A stretch of DNA of 14,432 nt, taken from NCBI GenBank assembly GCA_051652785.1, contig JBOFUX010000072.1, forward strand, positions 1 to 14,432, given 5' to 3'. Below the pieces are notes generated by a model that saw only the letters and a program-made list of their open reading frames with translations, ran no database searches and was not told the DNA's origin. The stretch is from JAGNZR01 sp051652785. GTDB lineage: Bacteria; Fusobacteriota; Fusobacteriia; Fusobacteriales; Fusobacteriaceae. Made by a program: the position numbers and the translations under genes. This document shows positions 7,337-14,350 of the stretch, piece after piece (positions within the stretch are counted from its first letter, which is position 1; the number at the start of each line of letters is the position of its first letter).

Positions 7337-7390
7337 AAAAAAAATAAAAGATAAATAGAAAATATTTTCTATTTATCTTTTATTTTTTTT
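7337..7390 (-). terminator. Terminator of the nag operon: 54-nt perfect palindrome overlapping a stop codon
   Basis: Positions 7337-7363 are exactly complementary to 7364-7390, 27 bp with no unpaired centre. In the minus direction the stem begins inside the last seven codons of the YaiI/YqxD gene, includes its TAG (7369-7371), and runs into a long T-tract (complement of about 7331-7344). Folding as RNA would need a small terminal loop from the central AT. It is the expected end of the yhcC-like to yaiI-like operon. Confidence 0.8.
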
Positions 7391-7812
7391 ATTATATTTA
7401 TTAAAGAATTTTTAAAATTTAAATTATCTTCTTCTACTCTTTTTTTAGGTCCTTGAGTTCTTTTACCATTATCTCTCATTTTTTTTGATAGATGTCTTGT
7501 TAGCAACAAAGTTTCAATATTAAATTTATTATAAATTAGTCCATTTTGATTTAAAGCATATGCTTTTTTTGATAAAACAAGGGAAGCAAGACCATAATCT
7601 TGTGTTATTACAATTTCATTTTCTTTAACTTCTTTAAGGAGTATAAAATCAACTGCATCATTATCTTGTGGAACTACTATTGTTTCAATATTTTCTCTTT
7701 TTATATTATGAGCAGAATCACAAAATATTAAAACACTTAAATTATAATTTTTAGCAATTAAAATAGCCAAATCTGTAACAGGACAAGCATCTGCATCTAT
7801 TAAAATCCTCAT
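7369..7812 (-). CDS. YaiI/YqxD family protein (UPF0178, DUF188)
   Basis: A 147-residue member of a widespread family without an established function; the fold is considered PIN-like, suggesting but not proving nuclease activity. Family landmarks are the opening DADACP (6-11), an acidic NDAVDF stretch near 51-56, ITQDYGLAS (69-77) and the basic TQGPKKR (119-125) near the C-terminus. The several conserved aspartates would fit a metal site. It is the last gene of the minus-strand operon and starts 3 nt after the nagA stop. Only a weak AAAGGGA lies upstream, inside nagA, so translation is probably coupled to nagA. Its 3' codons form one arm of the operon terminator. A role in amino-sugar metabolism is not implied by sequence. 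Confidence 0.88.
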   Translation of the reverse strand: MRILIDADACPVTDLAILIAKNYNLSVLIFCDSAHNIKRENIETIVVPQDNDAVDFILLKEVKENEIVITQDYGLASLVLSKKAYALNQNGLIYNKFNIETLLLTRHLSKKMRDNGKRTQGPKKRVEEDNLNFKNSLINIIKKIKDK

Positions 7813-7815
7813 AAG

Positions 7816-8955
7816 TTATACTATTTTTCCCTTTGCAATAACTTTAGTCAAATTTAACTCTTTATCCATTATAACAATATCAGCAAAATAACCTGGTTGA
7901 ATCTTTCCGTATCTATCATCAATTGAAATAGCTTTTGCAGGTAAAATAGTTGCCATTTTAACTGCTTCTTCTATGGATAATTTTACATGATTAACTAAAT
8001 TTTGAACACCACCTATCATAGTTAAAGCAGAACCACCTAAAGTTCCATCTTCACCAAAACACTTGCCGTCTTTATGATATACTTTATTTCCTTCAAAATA
8101 AAAATATTCCATATTAGTCCCTACGGGAGACACTGCATCAGTAACTAGATATAATCTATCTCCCATAAGTTTTTTTGCTATTTGAATAGATGAATAATCT
8201 GAGTGAAAACCATCAACAATGATTCCTGCACTTATATCAAGATTCATAGTTGCGCCAGCTGCTCCAGGCTCTCTATGAGTAAATGAAGACATTCCATTGA
8301 ATAAATGTGTGGCTAATGTTATTCCAAATATTTTTTTCTCTTGAATCTCTTTATATGTAGCATTAGTATGACCTAAAGAAACTTTTATTCCAGAATTAGC
8401 TAAACTTGCTATATACTCTCCCGGTACATTTTCAGGAGCAACAGTTATTATAGAAACACCTTTTTTTCCAGTTTTGATAATTCTTTCTAAAATTTCTATA
8501 TTCATAGGTCTTATAAATTTGGGATTATGAATACCTTTTTTTTCAACTGAAATAAAAGGTCCTTCAATGTGTAAACCAATAATACCAATATCTTCTTTGT
8601 CTTCCATACCGTCGATTAAATCCAATGCTTTTCTTATATTTTCATCACTTGTTGTTATAAGTGTTGGAGTACAAAGAGTACAACCATATTTAAGATTTGT
8701 TTTACTCATTGTTTCAAAAGTCTCACGTGTGATAGAATCATTTACTAATACACCACCACAACCATTTAATTGAAGATCAATAAATCCAGGAGTAATATAG
8801 CCATCATTAGCATCTATTTTATTTATATCAGAATAATTTTTTAATATTTCCTCTTGAGAAACTATATCAAGAATTTTTTTATCTTTAATTATTACAGCTT
8901 TATTTTCTAAAAAATTTGTTCCATTAAATATTTTTCCATTAATAATTGCAAACAC
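7816..8955 (-). CDS. nagA: N-acetylglucosamine-6-phosphate deacetylase
   Basis: Hydrolyses GlcNAc-6-phosphate to glucosamine-6-phosphate and acetate, feeding NagB. An amidohydrolase-superfamily barrel of 379 residues, close in motif spelling to E. coli NagA: PGFIDLQLNGCGG (56-68, with Q-N where other amidohydrolases have H-x-H), GLHIEGPF with metal ligand Glu131, SLGHTNAT with His196, ATHLFNGM with His217, DGFH (248-251) and catalytic Asp273 in LVTDAVSP. A late GTLGGSALTM segment (304-313) is also typical. The start codon is GTG, supported by AGGAGGGG (8963-8970) 7 nt upstream. There are 18 nt between nagB and this gene, and 3 nt to the next. Confidence 0.96.
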   Translation of the reverse strand: MFAIINGKIFNGTNFLENKAVIIKDKKILDIVSQEEILKNYSDINKIDANDGYITPGFIDLQLNGCGGVLVNDSITRETFETMSKTNLKYGCTLCTPTLITTSDENIRKALDLIDGMEDKEDIGIIGLHIEGPFISVEKKGIHNPKFIRPMNIEILERIIKTGKKGVSIITVAPENVPGEYIASLANSGIKVSLGHTNATYKEIQEKKIFGITLATHLFNGMSSFTHREPGAAGATMNLDISAGIIVDGFHSDYSSIQIAKKLMGDRLYLVTDAVSPVGTNMEYFYFEGNKVYHKDGKCFGEDGTLGGSALTMIGGVQNLVNHVKLSIEEAVKMATILPAKAISIDDRYGKIQPGYFADIVIMDKELNLTKVIAKGKIV

Positions 8956-8962
8956 TATAAAT

Positions 8963-8970
8963 CCCCTCCT
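8963..8970 (-). promoter_or_regulatory. Ribosome binding site supporting the GTG start of nagA
   Basis: AGGAGGGG on the minus strand sits 7 nt before the GTG at 8953-8955. No ATG is available in frame at a suitable distance. Confidence 0.8.
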
Positions 8971-8973
8971 TTT

Positions 8974-9804
8974 TTATTTTCTTACTCTTGCATACAATTT
9001 TTTTATTTGAGAACTTACATTTAAATGTTCTTTTTCAATATCTTTAAAATATCTATATGTTCCTACTTTTAATTCAGCACATGCATCCTCATCAGAAATT
9101 ATTATTCCTTTAGGGTGAAGTTGAAGAGCAGATATTGTCCACATATGATTTACACCCTCTTCAATAGCTTGACGTAAAGCTCTGGATTTGTTATAACCAT
9201 TTACCATAATTACTACTTCTTTAGCATCTAAAATTGTTCCAACACCAACGGTTAAAGATAATTTTGGTACTTTGTTAATATCACCACCAAAAAATCTCGC
9301 ATTAGCTAAAATCGTATCCATTGTAAGTTCTTTATCTCTGGTTCTTGAACTTAATGATGAGCCAGGTTCATTAAAAGCAATATGCCCATCTGGACCTATT
9401 CCTCCTAAAAATATATGAATTCCACCTACTGATTTAATTTTTTCTTCATATCTTCTACACTCTTCTTTATAATCTAATGCCATTCCATTTAATATATTTA
9501 TATTTTCTGGTTTTATATCTATAAAATTAAAAAAGTTTTCATACATATAATAATGATAACTTTGTTCATTTTCTGGTGGTAAACCAACATACTCATCCAT
9601 GTTAAAAGTAATAACATTTTCAAATGAAATAATACCATCTTTATTAAATTCAATTAATTTTTTGTATAGTCCTAGGGGAGTTCCACCAGTAGGTAAGCCT
9701 AGTACAAATGGTCGTTCCTTTGTTGGTGCAAAATCTAGTATCTTATTTGCCACATATACTGCTGCCCAATTTTGTATTGATTCTTCTGTTATAATTACTC
9801 TCAT
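8974..9804 (-). CDS. nagB: Glucosamine-6-phosphate deaminase
   Basis: Converts glucosamine-6-phosphate to fructose-6-phosphate and ammonia, the entry of amino sugars into glycolysis. At 276 residues it aligns along its length with E. coli NagB, plus a short C-terminal extension. Visible motifs are LGLPTGGTP (35-43), TFNMDEYVGL (66-75, active-site Asp70), GGIGPDGHIAFNEP (134-147, Asp139, His141, Glu146) and NHMWTISALQLHP (219-231). Arg156, Lys158 and Tyr252 match positions of the GlcNAc-6-phosphate allosteric site in the E. coli enzyme, so allosteric activation is possible (inference). AGGAGG precedes the ATG, and a good promoter lies in the 71-nt gap after the RpiR gene. It can thus be transcribed alone with nagA or by readthrough from upstream. 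Confidence 0.97.
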   Translation of the reverse strand: MRVIITEESIQNWAAVYVANKILDFAPTKERPFVLGLPTGGTPLGLYKKLIEFNKDGIISFENVITFNMDEYVGLPPENEQSYHYYMYENFFNFIDIKPENINILNGMALDYKEECRRYEEKIKSVGGIHIFLGGIGPDGHIAFNEPGSSLSSRTRDKELTMDTILANARFFGGDINKVPKLSLTVGVGTILDAKEVVIMVNGYNKSRALRQAIEEGVNHMWTISALQLHPKGIIISDEDACAELKVGTYRYFKDIEKEHLNVSSQIKKLYARVRK

Positions 9805-9831
9805 TTTAAACCTCCTATATTCTTTAATTAA

Positions 9832-9860
9832 ATGTTATCACTTTTTAAATCAAAAGTCAA
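9832..9860 (-). promoter_or_regulatory. Predicted nagB promoter
   Basis: On the minus strand TTGACT (9855-9860), a 17-nt spacer and TAACAT (9832-9837) form a good sigma70-type promoter 28 nt before the nagB ATG. The -10 box overlaps a 13-nt sequence (9832-9844) that recurs with one mismatch at the RpiR gene start, a possible operator. Confidence 0.6.
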
Positions 9861-9875
9861 GCTAACTATGAATTT

Positions 9876-10730
9876 TTAATTCATTTTAGTATCTTCAACT
9901 AACTCAACTATATTTTCAAGGTATTTTTTTGCAAGATTAGTGTTTTTTAGTACTAATTTTACATAAATTAAATCTAGTAGACTTAATTGAGATATTCTAT
10001 GAGTGAAAGTCCCAGAAACTGAATTAGATTCACCAGCTGTCCATAAAGTTATATCTGCTAATTCACTAATAGGATTTTTTGATATATTTGTTAAAGATAT
10101 TATTTTTATATTATTATTTTTTATTTTTTTTAAAAGATTGTATGTGTCTAAAGATTTTCCACTTTGAGAAATAACAAAAACAACATCTTTCGCTGTTAAA
10201 GCAGACAAATGAGATAATTGTATATGTTGATCAAAATCATAGATTCCTAAAAAACCTAATTCTAAAAGTTTATATTGAAAATATTTTGCAACAATTCCAG
10301 AAAGACCAGAACCTAATATTAAAATTTTTCTAGATTTTTCTAGTAGTTTTATTGCCTTCTCTAACTCTGAAAAATTGGTTATTTTAATACTGTTATTAAG
10401 AGAAATAATATTTTTATTTAATAATTTTTCAGCTGTAATTTTTGTAGTATCCTTTGTTTTTATTTCTTCATCAATAATAGAAATTTTTTTTTCGTGAGAT
10501 ATTTTTCCTAGAGCTTCAATTACTGATATTTTAAATTCTGGAAAACCAATAAATCCATTATTTTTAGCAAAACGAACTATAGAAGCTTGACTTACACCGC
10601 AATTTTCAGCTATTTCATAAGTGTTTAAAACCTTAATTTTTTCTACATTGCTTAAAATATAATCTATTATTTTACATTCAATTTTAGAAGATGTATTTTT
10701 TATTTCAGCTAATTTTATTAAAATACTCAT
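9876..10730 (-). CDS. MurR/RpiR family transcriptional regulator (HTH + SIS domains)
   Basis: A 284-residue sugar-phosphate-responsive DNA-binding regulator. The N-terminal helix-turn-helix is clear: LNTYEIAENCGVSQASIVRFAK at about 35-56, with NGFIGFPEFK following, as is typical of the family. The C-terminal SIS domain has the phosphosugar loops GSGLSG (140-145) and SQSGKSLDT (188-196). It lies directly upstream of nagBA on the same strand, so it most likely controls that operon in response to an amino-sugar phosphate such as GlcNAc-6-P or GlcN-6-P (inference; family members respond to varied ligands). AAGGA lies 10 nt before the ATG. It starts 17 nt after the radical-SAM gene, indicating co-transcription. 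Whether it represses or activates cannot be read from the sequence. Confidence 0.92.
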   Translation of the reverse strand: MSILIKLAEIKNTSSKIECKIIDYILSNVEKIKVLNTYEIAENCGVSQASIVRFAKNNGFIGFPEFKISVIEALGKISHEKKISIIDEEIKTKDTTKITAEKLLNKNIISLNNSIKITNFSELEKAIKLLEKSRKILILGSGLSGIVAKYFQYKLLELGFLGIYDFDQHIQLSHLSALTAKDVVFVISQSGKSLDTYNLLKKIKNNNIKIISLTNISKNPISELADITLWTAGESNSVSGTFTHRISQLSLLDLIYVKLVLKNTNLAKKYLENIVELVEDTKMN

Positions 10731-10747
10731 TTTATCACTTTCCTTTT

Positions 10748-11668
10748 TTATAAGTTTTTATCTAAAAGATCACCTTGATAATAATTATTTTTTTTAAGCT
10801 CTTTTTCTATAGTGTTTAAAATGTTTATTTTATTCAAACTCCAAAGGGGACCTATAAGTGTAGATTTTTCTCCATCTCCTGTTAATCTATGAATAGTAAT
10901 TTCTTTTGGTAGAATTCTAATTATTTCAATACATTTTTCAATATATTTATTCATACTTAATAATTTAAATTCATTTTTGTGTAAAAGTTTTTCTAAGTGT
11001 GTATTTTTAATCACATATAATAGATGAATTTTTATTCCCCATGTTCCAGCTTTTACAGCTTCTTCCGCAGTTATTAAAGAGTCTTTTTCCTGAGCTTTAG
11101 GAAGTCCTATTATTATATGTGTTAGAAATTTAATATTTCTTAACTTTAAATTTTTAGTAGCCTCAAGGTAAGTTGAAAACAAATATCCTCTATTTATATA
11201 TTTTGCAATATTGTCATCTGCACTTTGTAAACCAAGTTCTAGCCATAAAAAATAATTTTTATTTATTTCTGAAAGTAATTCTAAAATCTCTATACCCAAA
11301 CAATCTGGTCTTGTAGCAATTGCAATTCCTACAACTTTTTCATGTGAAAGAGCTTCAAGAAAAATTTTTTTCAAATATGCTATATCTCCATAAGTATTAG
11401 TAAAATTTTGAAAATATGCTATAACTTTTCCTTGTTTTATTTTTTTTTCAACAAATATTAACTGTTCATCTATCTGCTTTGTTATACTGTTTTTTTTATT
11501 TCCAGCAAACTCTCCACTTCCAAAATCACTACAAAAGATGCATCCCCCCGTACTAATTGTTCCGTCCCTATTAGGACAAGTCATTCCTGCATCTAAGCTA
11601 ACTTTATAGATTTTTTCATTAAATTTTTCTTTAAAAAATTTATTTATTGTATAGTATCTATCACTCAT
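10748..11668 (-). CDS. Radical SAM protein, YhcC family (TIGR01212), function unknown
   Basis: A 306-residue radical S-adenosylmethionine protein with an Elp3/MiaB-like core. The cluster motif is the family-specific Cys-x11-Cys-x2-Cys at Cys31, Cys43 and Cys46, within CPNRDGTISTGGCIFC. Other family marks are the opening RYYTINKFFKEKF, AYFQNFTNTY (84-93), ATRPDCL (118-124), WLELGLQS (142-149), HIIIGLP (184-190), HRLTGDG (260-266) and a C-terminal QGDLL. The resemblance is to E. coli YhcC, whose substrate is, to my knowledge, not established. The Shine-Dalgarno is weak (AAGTGAG). It heads the minus-strand operon containing the RpiR regulator and nagBA. The link to amino-sugar use may be no more than co-transcription. 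Confidence 0.9.
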   Translation of the reverse strand: MSDRYYTINKFFKEKFNEKIYKVSLDAGMTCPNRDGTISTGGCIFCSDFGSGEFAGNKKNSITKQIDEQLIFVEKKIKQGKVIAYFQNFTNTYGDIAYLKKIFLEALSHEKVVGIAIATRPDCLGIEILELLSEINKNYFLWLELGLQSADDNIAKYINRGYLFSTYLEATKNLKLRNIKFLTHIIIGLPKAQEKDSLITAEEAVKAGTWGIKIHLLYVIKNTHLEKLLHKNEFKLLSMNKYIEKCIEIIRILPKEITIHRLTGDGEKSTLIGPLWSLNKINILNTIEKELKKNNYYQGDLLDKNL

Positions 11669-11713
11669 TATTTTCTCACTTTTAAATTTTTTATTTTAAA
11701 TCATATTTTTATT

Positions 11714-11742
11714 ATTATACCTTTTATTTTTATTTTGTGCAA
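11714..11742 (-). promoter_or_regulatory. Predicted promoter for the radical-SAM/RpiR/nag operon
   Basis: On the minus strand TTGCAC (11737-11742), a 17-nt spacer and a perfect TATAAT (11714-11719) lie about 45 nt before the radical-SAM ATG. The -35 match is only partial. It shares the TTGCA start and 17-nt spacing with the predicted cca promoter. Confidence 0.55.
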
Positions 11743-11804
11743 ATAATGAAACATAGCTTTTTTTATAAAAAATGAAGATAAATTTTGACAGTTTTACTTG
11801 TATA

Positions 11805-11857
11805 AAAAATAAACAGTTGGAATCCTTTATAGTACAGGATTTTAACTGTTTATTTTT
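11805..11857 (-). terminator. Terminator downstream of the DUF1846 gene
   Basis: Arms of 22 nt (11805-11826 and 11836-11857) pair through 14 bp, a 2-nt interruption and 6 bp, with a 9-nt loop. In the minus direction the stem ends in a T-rich tract. It begins 20 nt after the DUF1846 stop. The interruption would be two G-U pairs in plus-strand RNA, so the plus-strand hairpin is actually more continuous. Confidence 0.7.
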
Positions 11858-11876
11858 ATTAATAATCTGGTTTTAC

Positions 11877-13388
11877 TTATTCGTTATAATATAAATTTTC
11901 AGTTGGAAATACTGAATCTGAAGTTACATCTATACCCAATTTTCTAAAAGTTTGCTCATCATTTTTTCCAAGAATAGTAGTGCAATGTGCTTGTCCACCT
12001 TTGAGTTCTCCCAGTTTATTCATAGCAACTTGAGCCATAGGATTTGTTGCGGCACATATACAAAGTGCTATTAAAATTTCTTCAGAATCAAGAGAAGTTA
12101 CTTTATTTTTAAAGGTTTCAGATTTTAATTTTAAAATTGGTTCTAAAATCAAAGGAGATATTAGATGAATATTGTCATCTATATTGGCTAAATATTTAAT
12201 AGCATTAAGAATTGCAGCAGAAGGAGCATCCATTATATGACTATGTTTTCCTGTTACTACTGTTCCATCTTTAAGTTCAAGAGCTATAGATGAATATATT
12301 TCATCTATATTAGTAGACTCTTTCTTTATTCTCTCTAAATTTTTTCTGGCAATCTCTACAACTTTTCTATCGCTTTCTTTTAAATTAATATCTTCCATTA
12401 TTCGTTTAGAAATTCTATAAGCCTCTAAATCAACATAACCTTTTTTATATTCACATCCAGTTTTAAAATATCGTCTTATAATCTCTTGCTCTGAAGCATT
12501 TTTAACTATTGAGTTGTCTACAATTCCAAAACCTACTCTGTTAACACCCATATCAGTTGGAGATTTAAAAATAGATGATTTTCCTGTTATTTTTTCAATT
12601 ATTCTTTTGAGAACTGGAAAAGCTTCTACATCTCTATTATAATTAATTGAAACCTCCCCATAAGCTTCTAAGTGAAAAGGGTCTATCATATTTATGTCCT
12701 TCAAATCCACTGTGGCAGATTCATAAGCTACATTTAGTGGATGTTTTAAAGGTACATTCCATACTGGAAAAGTTTCAAATTTGGAATAACCAGAAATTTT
12801 ACCTTGCTTAAATTCATGGTAGAGCTGGCTTAAACAAGTTCCTAATTTCCCACTTCCAGGACCTGGTGCAGTAACAACTACTATGGGTTTTGTTGTTTCA
12901 ATATAAGGATTTTTTCCATATCCCTCATCACTTACTATAGTATCTACATCTGTTGGATAACCTTTTGTAGCTTCATGTTTGTATACTTTTATACCTCTAT
13001 TTTCCAATTTTTGAATAAATACATTAGTAGCTGGCTGCTTATTATAACGTGTAATAACAACACTATTAACTTCTAATTCGTACTCTCTTAAATCATCAAT
13101 TAATCTTAATACATCCATATCATAGGTAATTCCAAAGTCACCACGTATTTTATTTCTTTCTATATCTCCAGCATAAACACAAATAACTACTTCAACCTTT
13201 TCTTTTAATTTATGCAAAAGTTTTATTTTAGCATTTTCATCAAAACCTGGAAGCACTCTTTTAGCATGAAGATCAAAAAGTAATTTTCCACCAAATTCTA
13301 AATATAGTTTATCATAATCATTCACTCTTTCAAGAATGTATTTGGATTGTTCCTCAAGATATTTGTTATGGTCAAAACCAATTTTCAT
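11877..13388 (-). CDS. DUF1846 family protein, function unknown
   Basis: A 503-residue cytoplasmic protein with no signal peptide or membrane segment, matching the DUF1846 family in length and motif layout. The most striking segment is VVTAPGPGSGKLGTCLSQLY (171-190), which resembles a nucleotide-binding P-loop but lacks the canonical Ser/Thr after GK, so nucleotide binding is a guess. Other conserved-looking patches are EFGGKLLFDLHAKRVLPGF (31-49), WNVPLKHPLNVAYESATVDL (210-229), SPTDMGVNRVGFGI (276-289), KHSHIMDAPSAAILN (381-395) and KGGQAHCTTIL (463-473). Several His, Asp and Cys residues in the last two could form a site. AGGAGAGTGA lies just upstream of the ATG. It is a single gene with its own terminator, between the nag operon and an alarmone synthetase. 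I know of no assigned reaction for the family. Confidence 0.88.
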   Translation of the reverse strand: MKIGFDHNKYLEEQSKYILERVNDYDKLYLEFGGKLLFDLHAKRVLPGFDENAKIKLLHKLKEKVEVVICVYAGDIERNKIRGDFGITYDMDVLRLIDDLREYELEVNSVVITRYNKQPATNVFIQKLENRGIKVYKHEATKGYPTDVDTIVSDEGYGKNPYIETTKPIVVVTAPGPGSGKLGTCLSQLYHEFKQGKISGYSKFETFPVWNVPLKHPLNVAYESATVDLKDINMIDPFHLEAYGEVSINYNRDVEAFPVLKRIIEKITGKSSIFKSPTDMGVNRVGFGIVDNSIVKNASEQEIIRRYFKTGCEYKKGYVDLEAYRISKRIMEDINLKESDRKVVEIARKNLERIKKESTNIDEIYSSIALELKDGTVVTGKHSHIMDAPSAAILNAIKYLANIDDNIHLISPLILEPILKLKSETFKNKVTSLDSEEILIALCICAATNPMAQVAMNKLGELKGGQAHCTTILGKNDEQTFRKLGIDVTSDSVFPTENLYYNE

Positions 13389-13442
13389 ATACTCACTCTC
13401 CTAATTTTTCTCTAATTAATCTACATAATTTATTTAATTCTT

Positions 13443-13448
13443 ATTATA
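13443..13448 (-). promoter_or_regulatory. Possible -10 box for the DUF1846 gene
   Basis: A perfect TATAAT on the minus strand lies about 55 nt before the ATG. No good -35 box is found 16-18 nt upstream, and a TACAAT string about 20 nt further upstream competes. Tentative. Confidence 0.3.
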
Positions 13449-13512
13449 TTCTTGACTCTAAATTGTAACATATAACATAAAAAAATAAAAGAAAAAATTG
13501 TAAATTATAGTA

Positions 13513-13551
13513 AAAAAGGTGAACTATTAAAAATATTTAGTTCACCTTTTT
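13513..13551 (-). terminator. Terminator downstream of the (p)ppGpp synthetase gene
   Basis: A perfect 14-bp stem (13513-13526 with 13538-13551), including five G-C pairs, has an 11-nt loop and is flanked by A- and T-runs. It begins two bases past the synthetase stop. In the minus direction it ends in six Ts (complement of 13512-13517), five of which lie in the stem. Confidence 0.85.
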
Positions 13552-13552
13552 A

Positions 13553-14329
13553 TTATTTAAATTTAATATCTAGTTCTCTGTCAGTAGATGTAAATTCTTT
13601 TTTTTCAGTTACTCTAGTTTGCATTTTTTTTATAAAAGTCCCCATCTCATCTGCACTTCCTACTATTCTATTAAAAATAGCTAAATATTCTATGAGGATA
13701 GGATTATCTATATCATAAGGGTATCTAATTCTATGATCAATTTCACTCCATGCTTCTTCAAAAACAGTTCTTACTTGAATCTCAACTAAAACTTGTGCTG
13801 TTTTTGTAACAGGTATTTCAACAAGGTAATGAACTGATCTGTATCCATGGTCTCTGATTACTATTTTACATCCTAATTCCTTTACATTTTCTTCTAGATG
13901 ATCTATATTATAATCTCCTCTTCTTATATTAATTTGAGGCGTTTCCTTTAGTTCCCATAATCTTTCTATTTCATGGTGAATATCTTTCCAATCATCTTTA
14001 AAAAGATGAAGAACTCTGATACCAATTAAATCGGTTACTATTTCTTTATAATTTTCTAAACAAATACCTCTATCAGCATATTTTTTTCCTTTTCTGATAA
14101 TTTTTTCAATTAAATGTTGTGGTTTTTTTACTCTTCTTCTTACAGAGTGAACTCCTACTAAATCTATAAGTTTAGAAACAATGTGTTCTGCTTCTTTTTC
14201 TAGATAAAAAATTATTTTAGAATATTCTTTATATATTTTAATTAGTTCTTCCCAATTTAACCCTGTTGATAAAAAATATTCTTCACTAATATTAAATTGT
14301 GTAAAAAAATCTTTCTTATTCATTAACAT
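13553..14329 (-). CDS. Single-domain (p)ppGpp synthetase (RelA/SpoT-type GTP pyrophosphokinase)
   Basis: Transfers pyrophosphate from ATP to GTP or GDP to make the stringent-response alarmones pppGpp/ppGpp. The 258 residues hold only the synthetase domain; the HD hydrolase, TGS and ACT domains of long RelA/SpoT proteins are absent, as in small alarmone synthetases. Visible motifs are SVRRRVKKP (62-70), VTDLIGIRVL (98-107, catalytic Asp100), HGYRSVHY (161-168), EIQVRT (183-188, catalytic Glu183) and WSEIDHR (194-200). An N-terminal extension of about 40 residues and a charged C-terminal tail make it longer than RelP/RelQ types. AGGAG precedes the first ATG; a second ATG two codons on is possible but less well spaced. 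It follows another minus-strand gene after a 21-nt gap, suggesting an operon. Which subfamily it belongs to is uncertain. Confidence 0.92.
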   Translation of the reverse strand: MLMNKKDFFTQFNISEEYFLSTGLNWEELIKIYKEYSKIIFYLEKEAEHIVSKLIDLVGVHSVRRRVKKPQHLIEKIIRKGKKYADRGICLENYKEIVTDLIGIRVLHLFKDDWKDIHHEIERLWELKETPQINIRRGDYNIDHLEENVKELGCKIVIRDHGYRSVHYLVEIPVTKTAQVLVEIQVRTVFEEAWSEIDHRIRYPYDIDNPILIEYLAIFNRIVGSADEMGTFIKKMQTRVTEKKEFTSTDRELDIKFK

Positions 14330-14350
14330 TTAATATTATCTCCTTTTTTT

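Noticed and set aside
9868..9884. 7-bp inverted repeat around the RpiR stop codon
   Set aside because: It is short, A/T-rich and has no T-tract on the minus strand, so neither terminator nor operator is supported. It is near the nagB -35 box, but this may be chance.
11785..11790. Perfect TTGACA on the plus strand
   Set aside because: The only good TATAAA lies 10 nt downstream, too close, and the 17-nt position holds a poor -10. No plus-strand gene follows.
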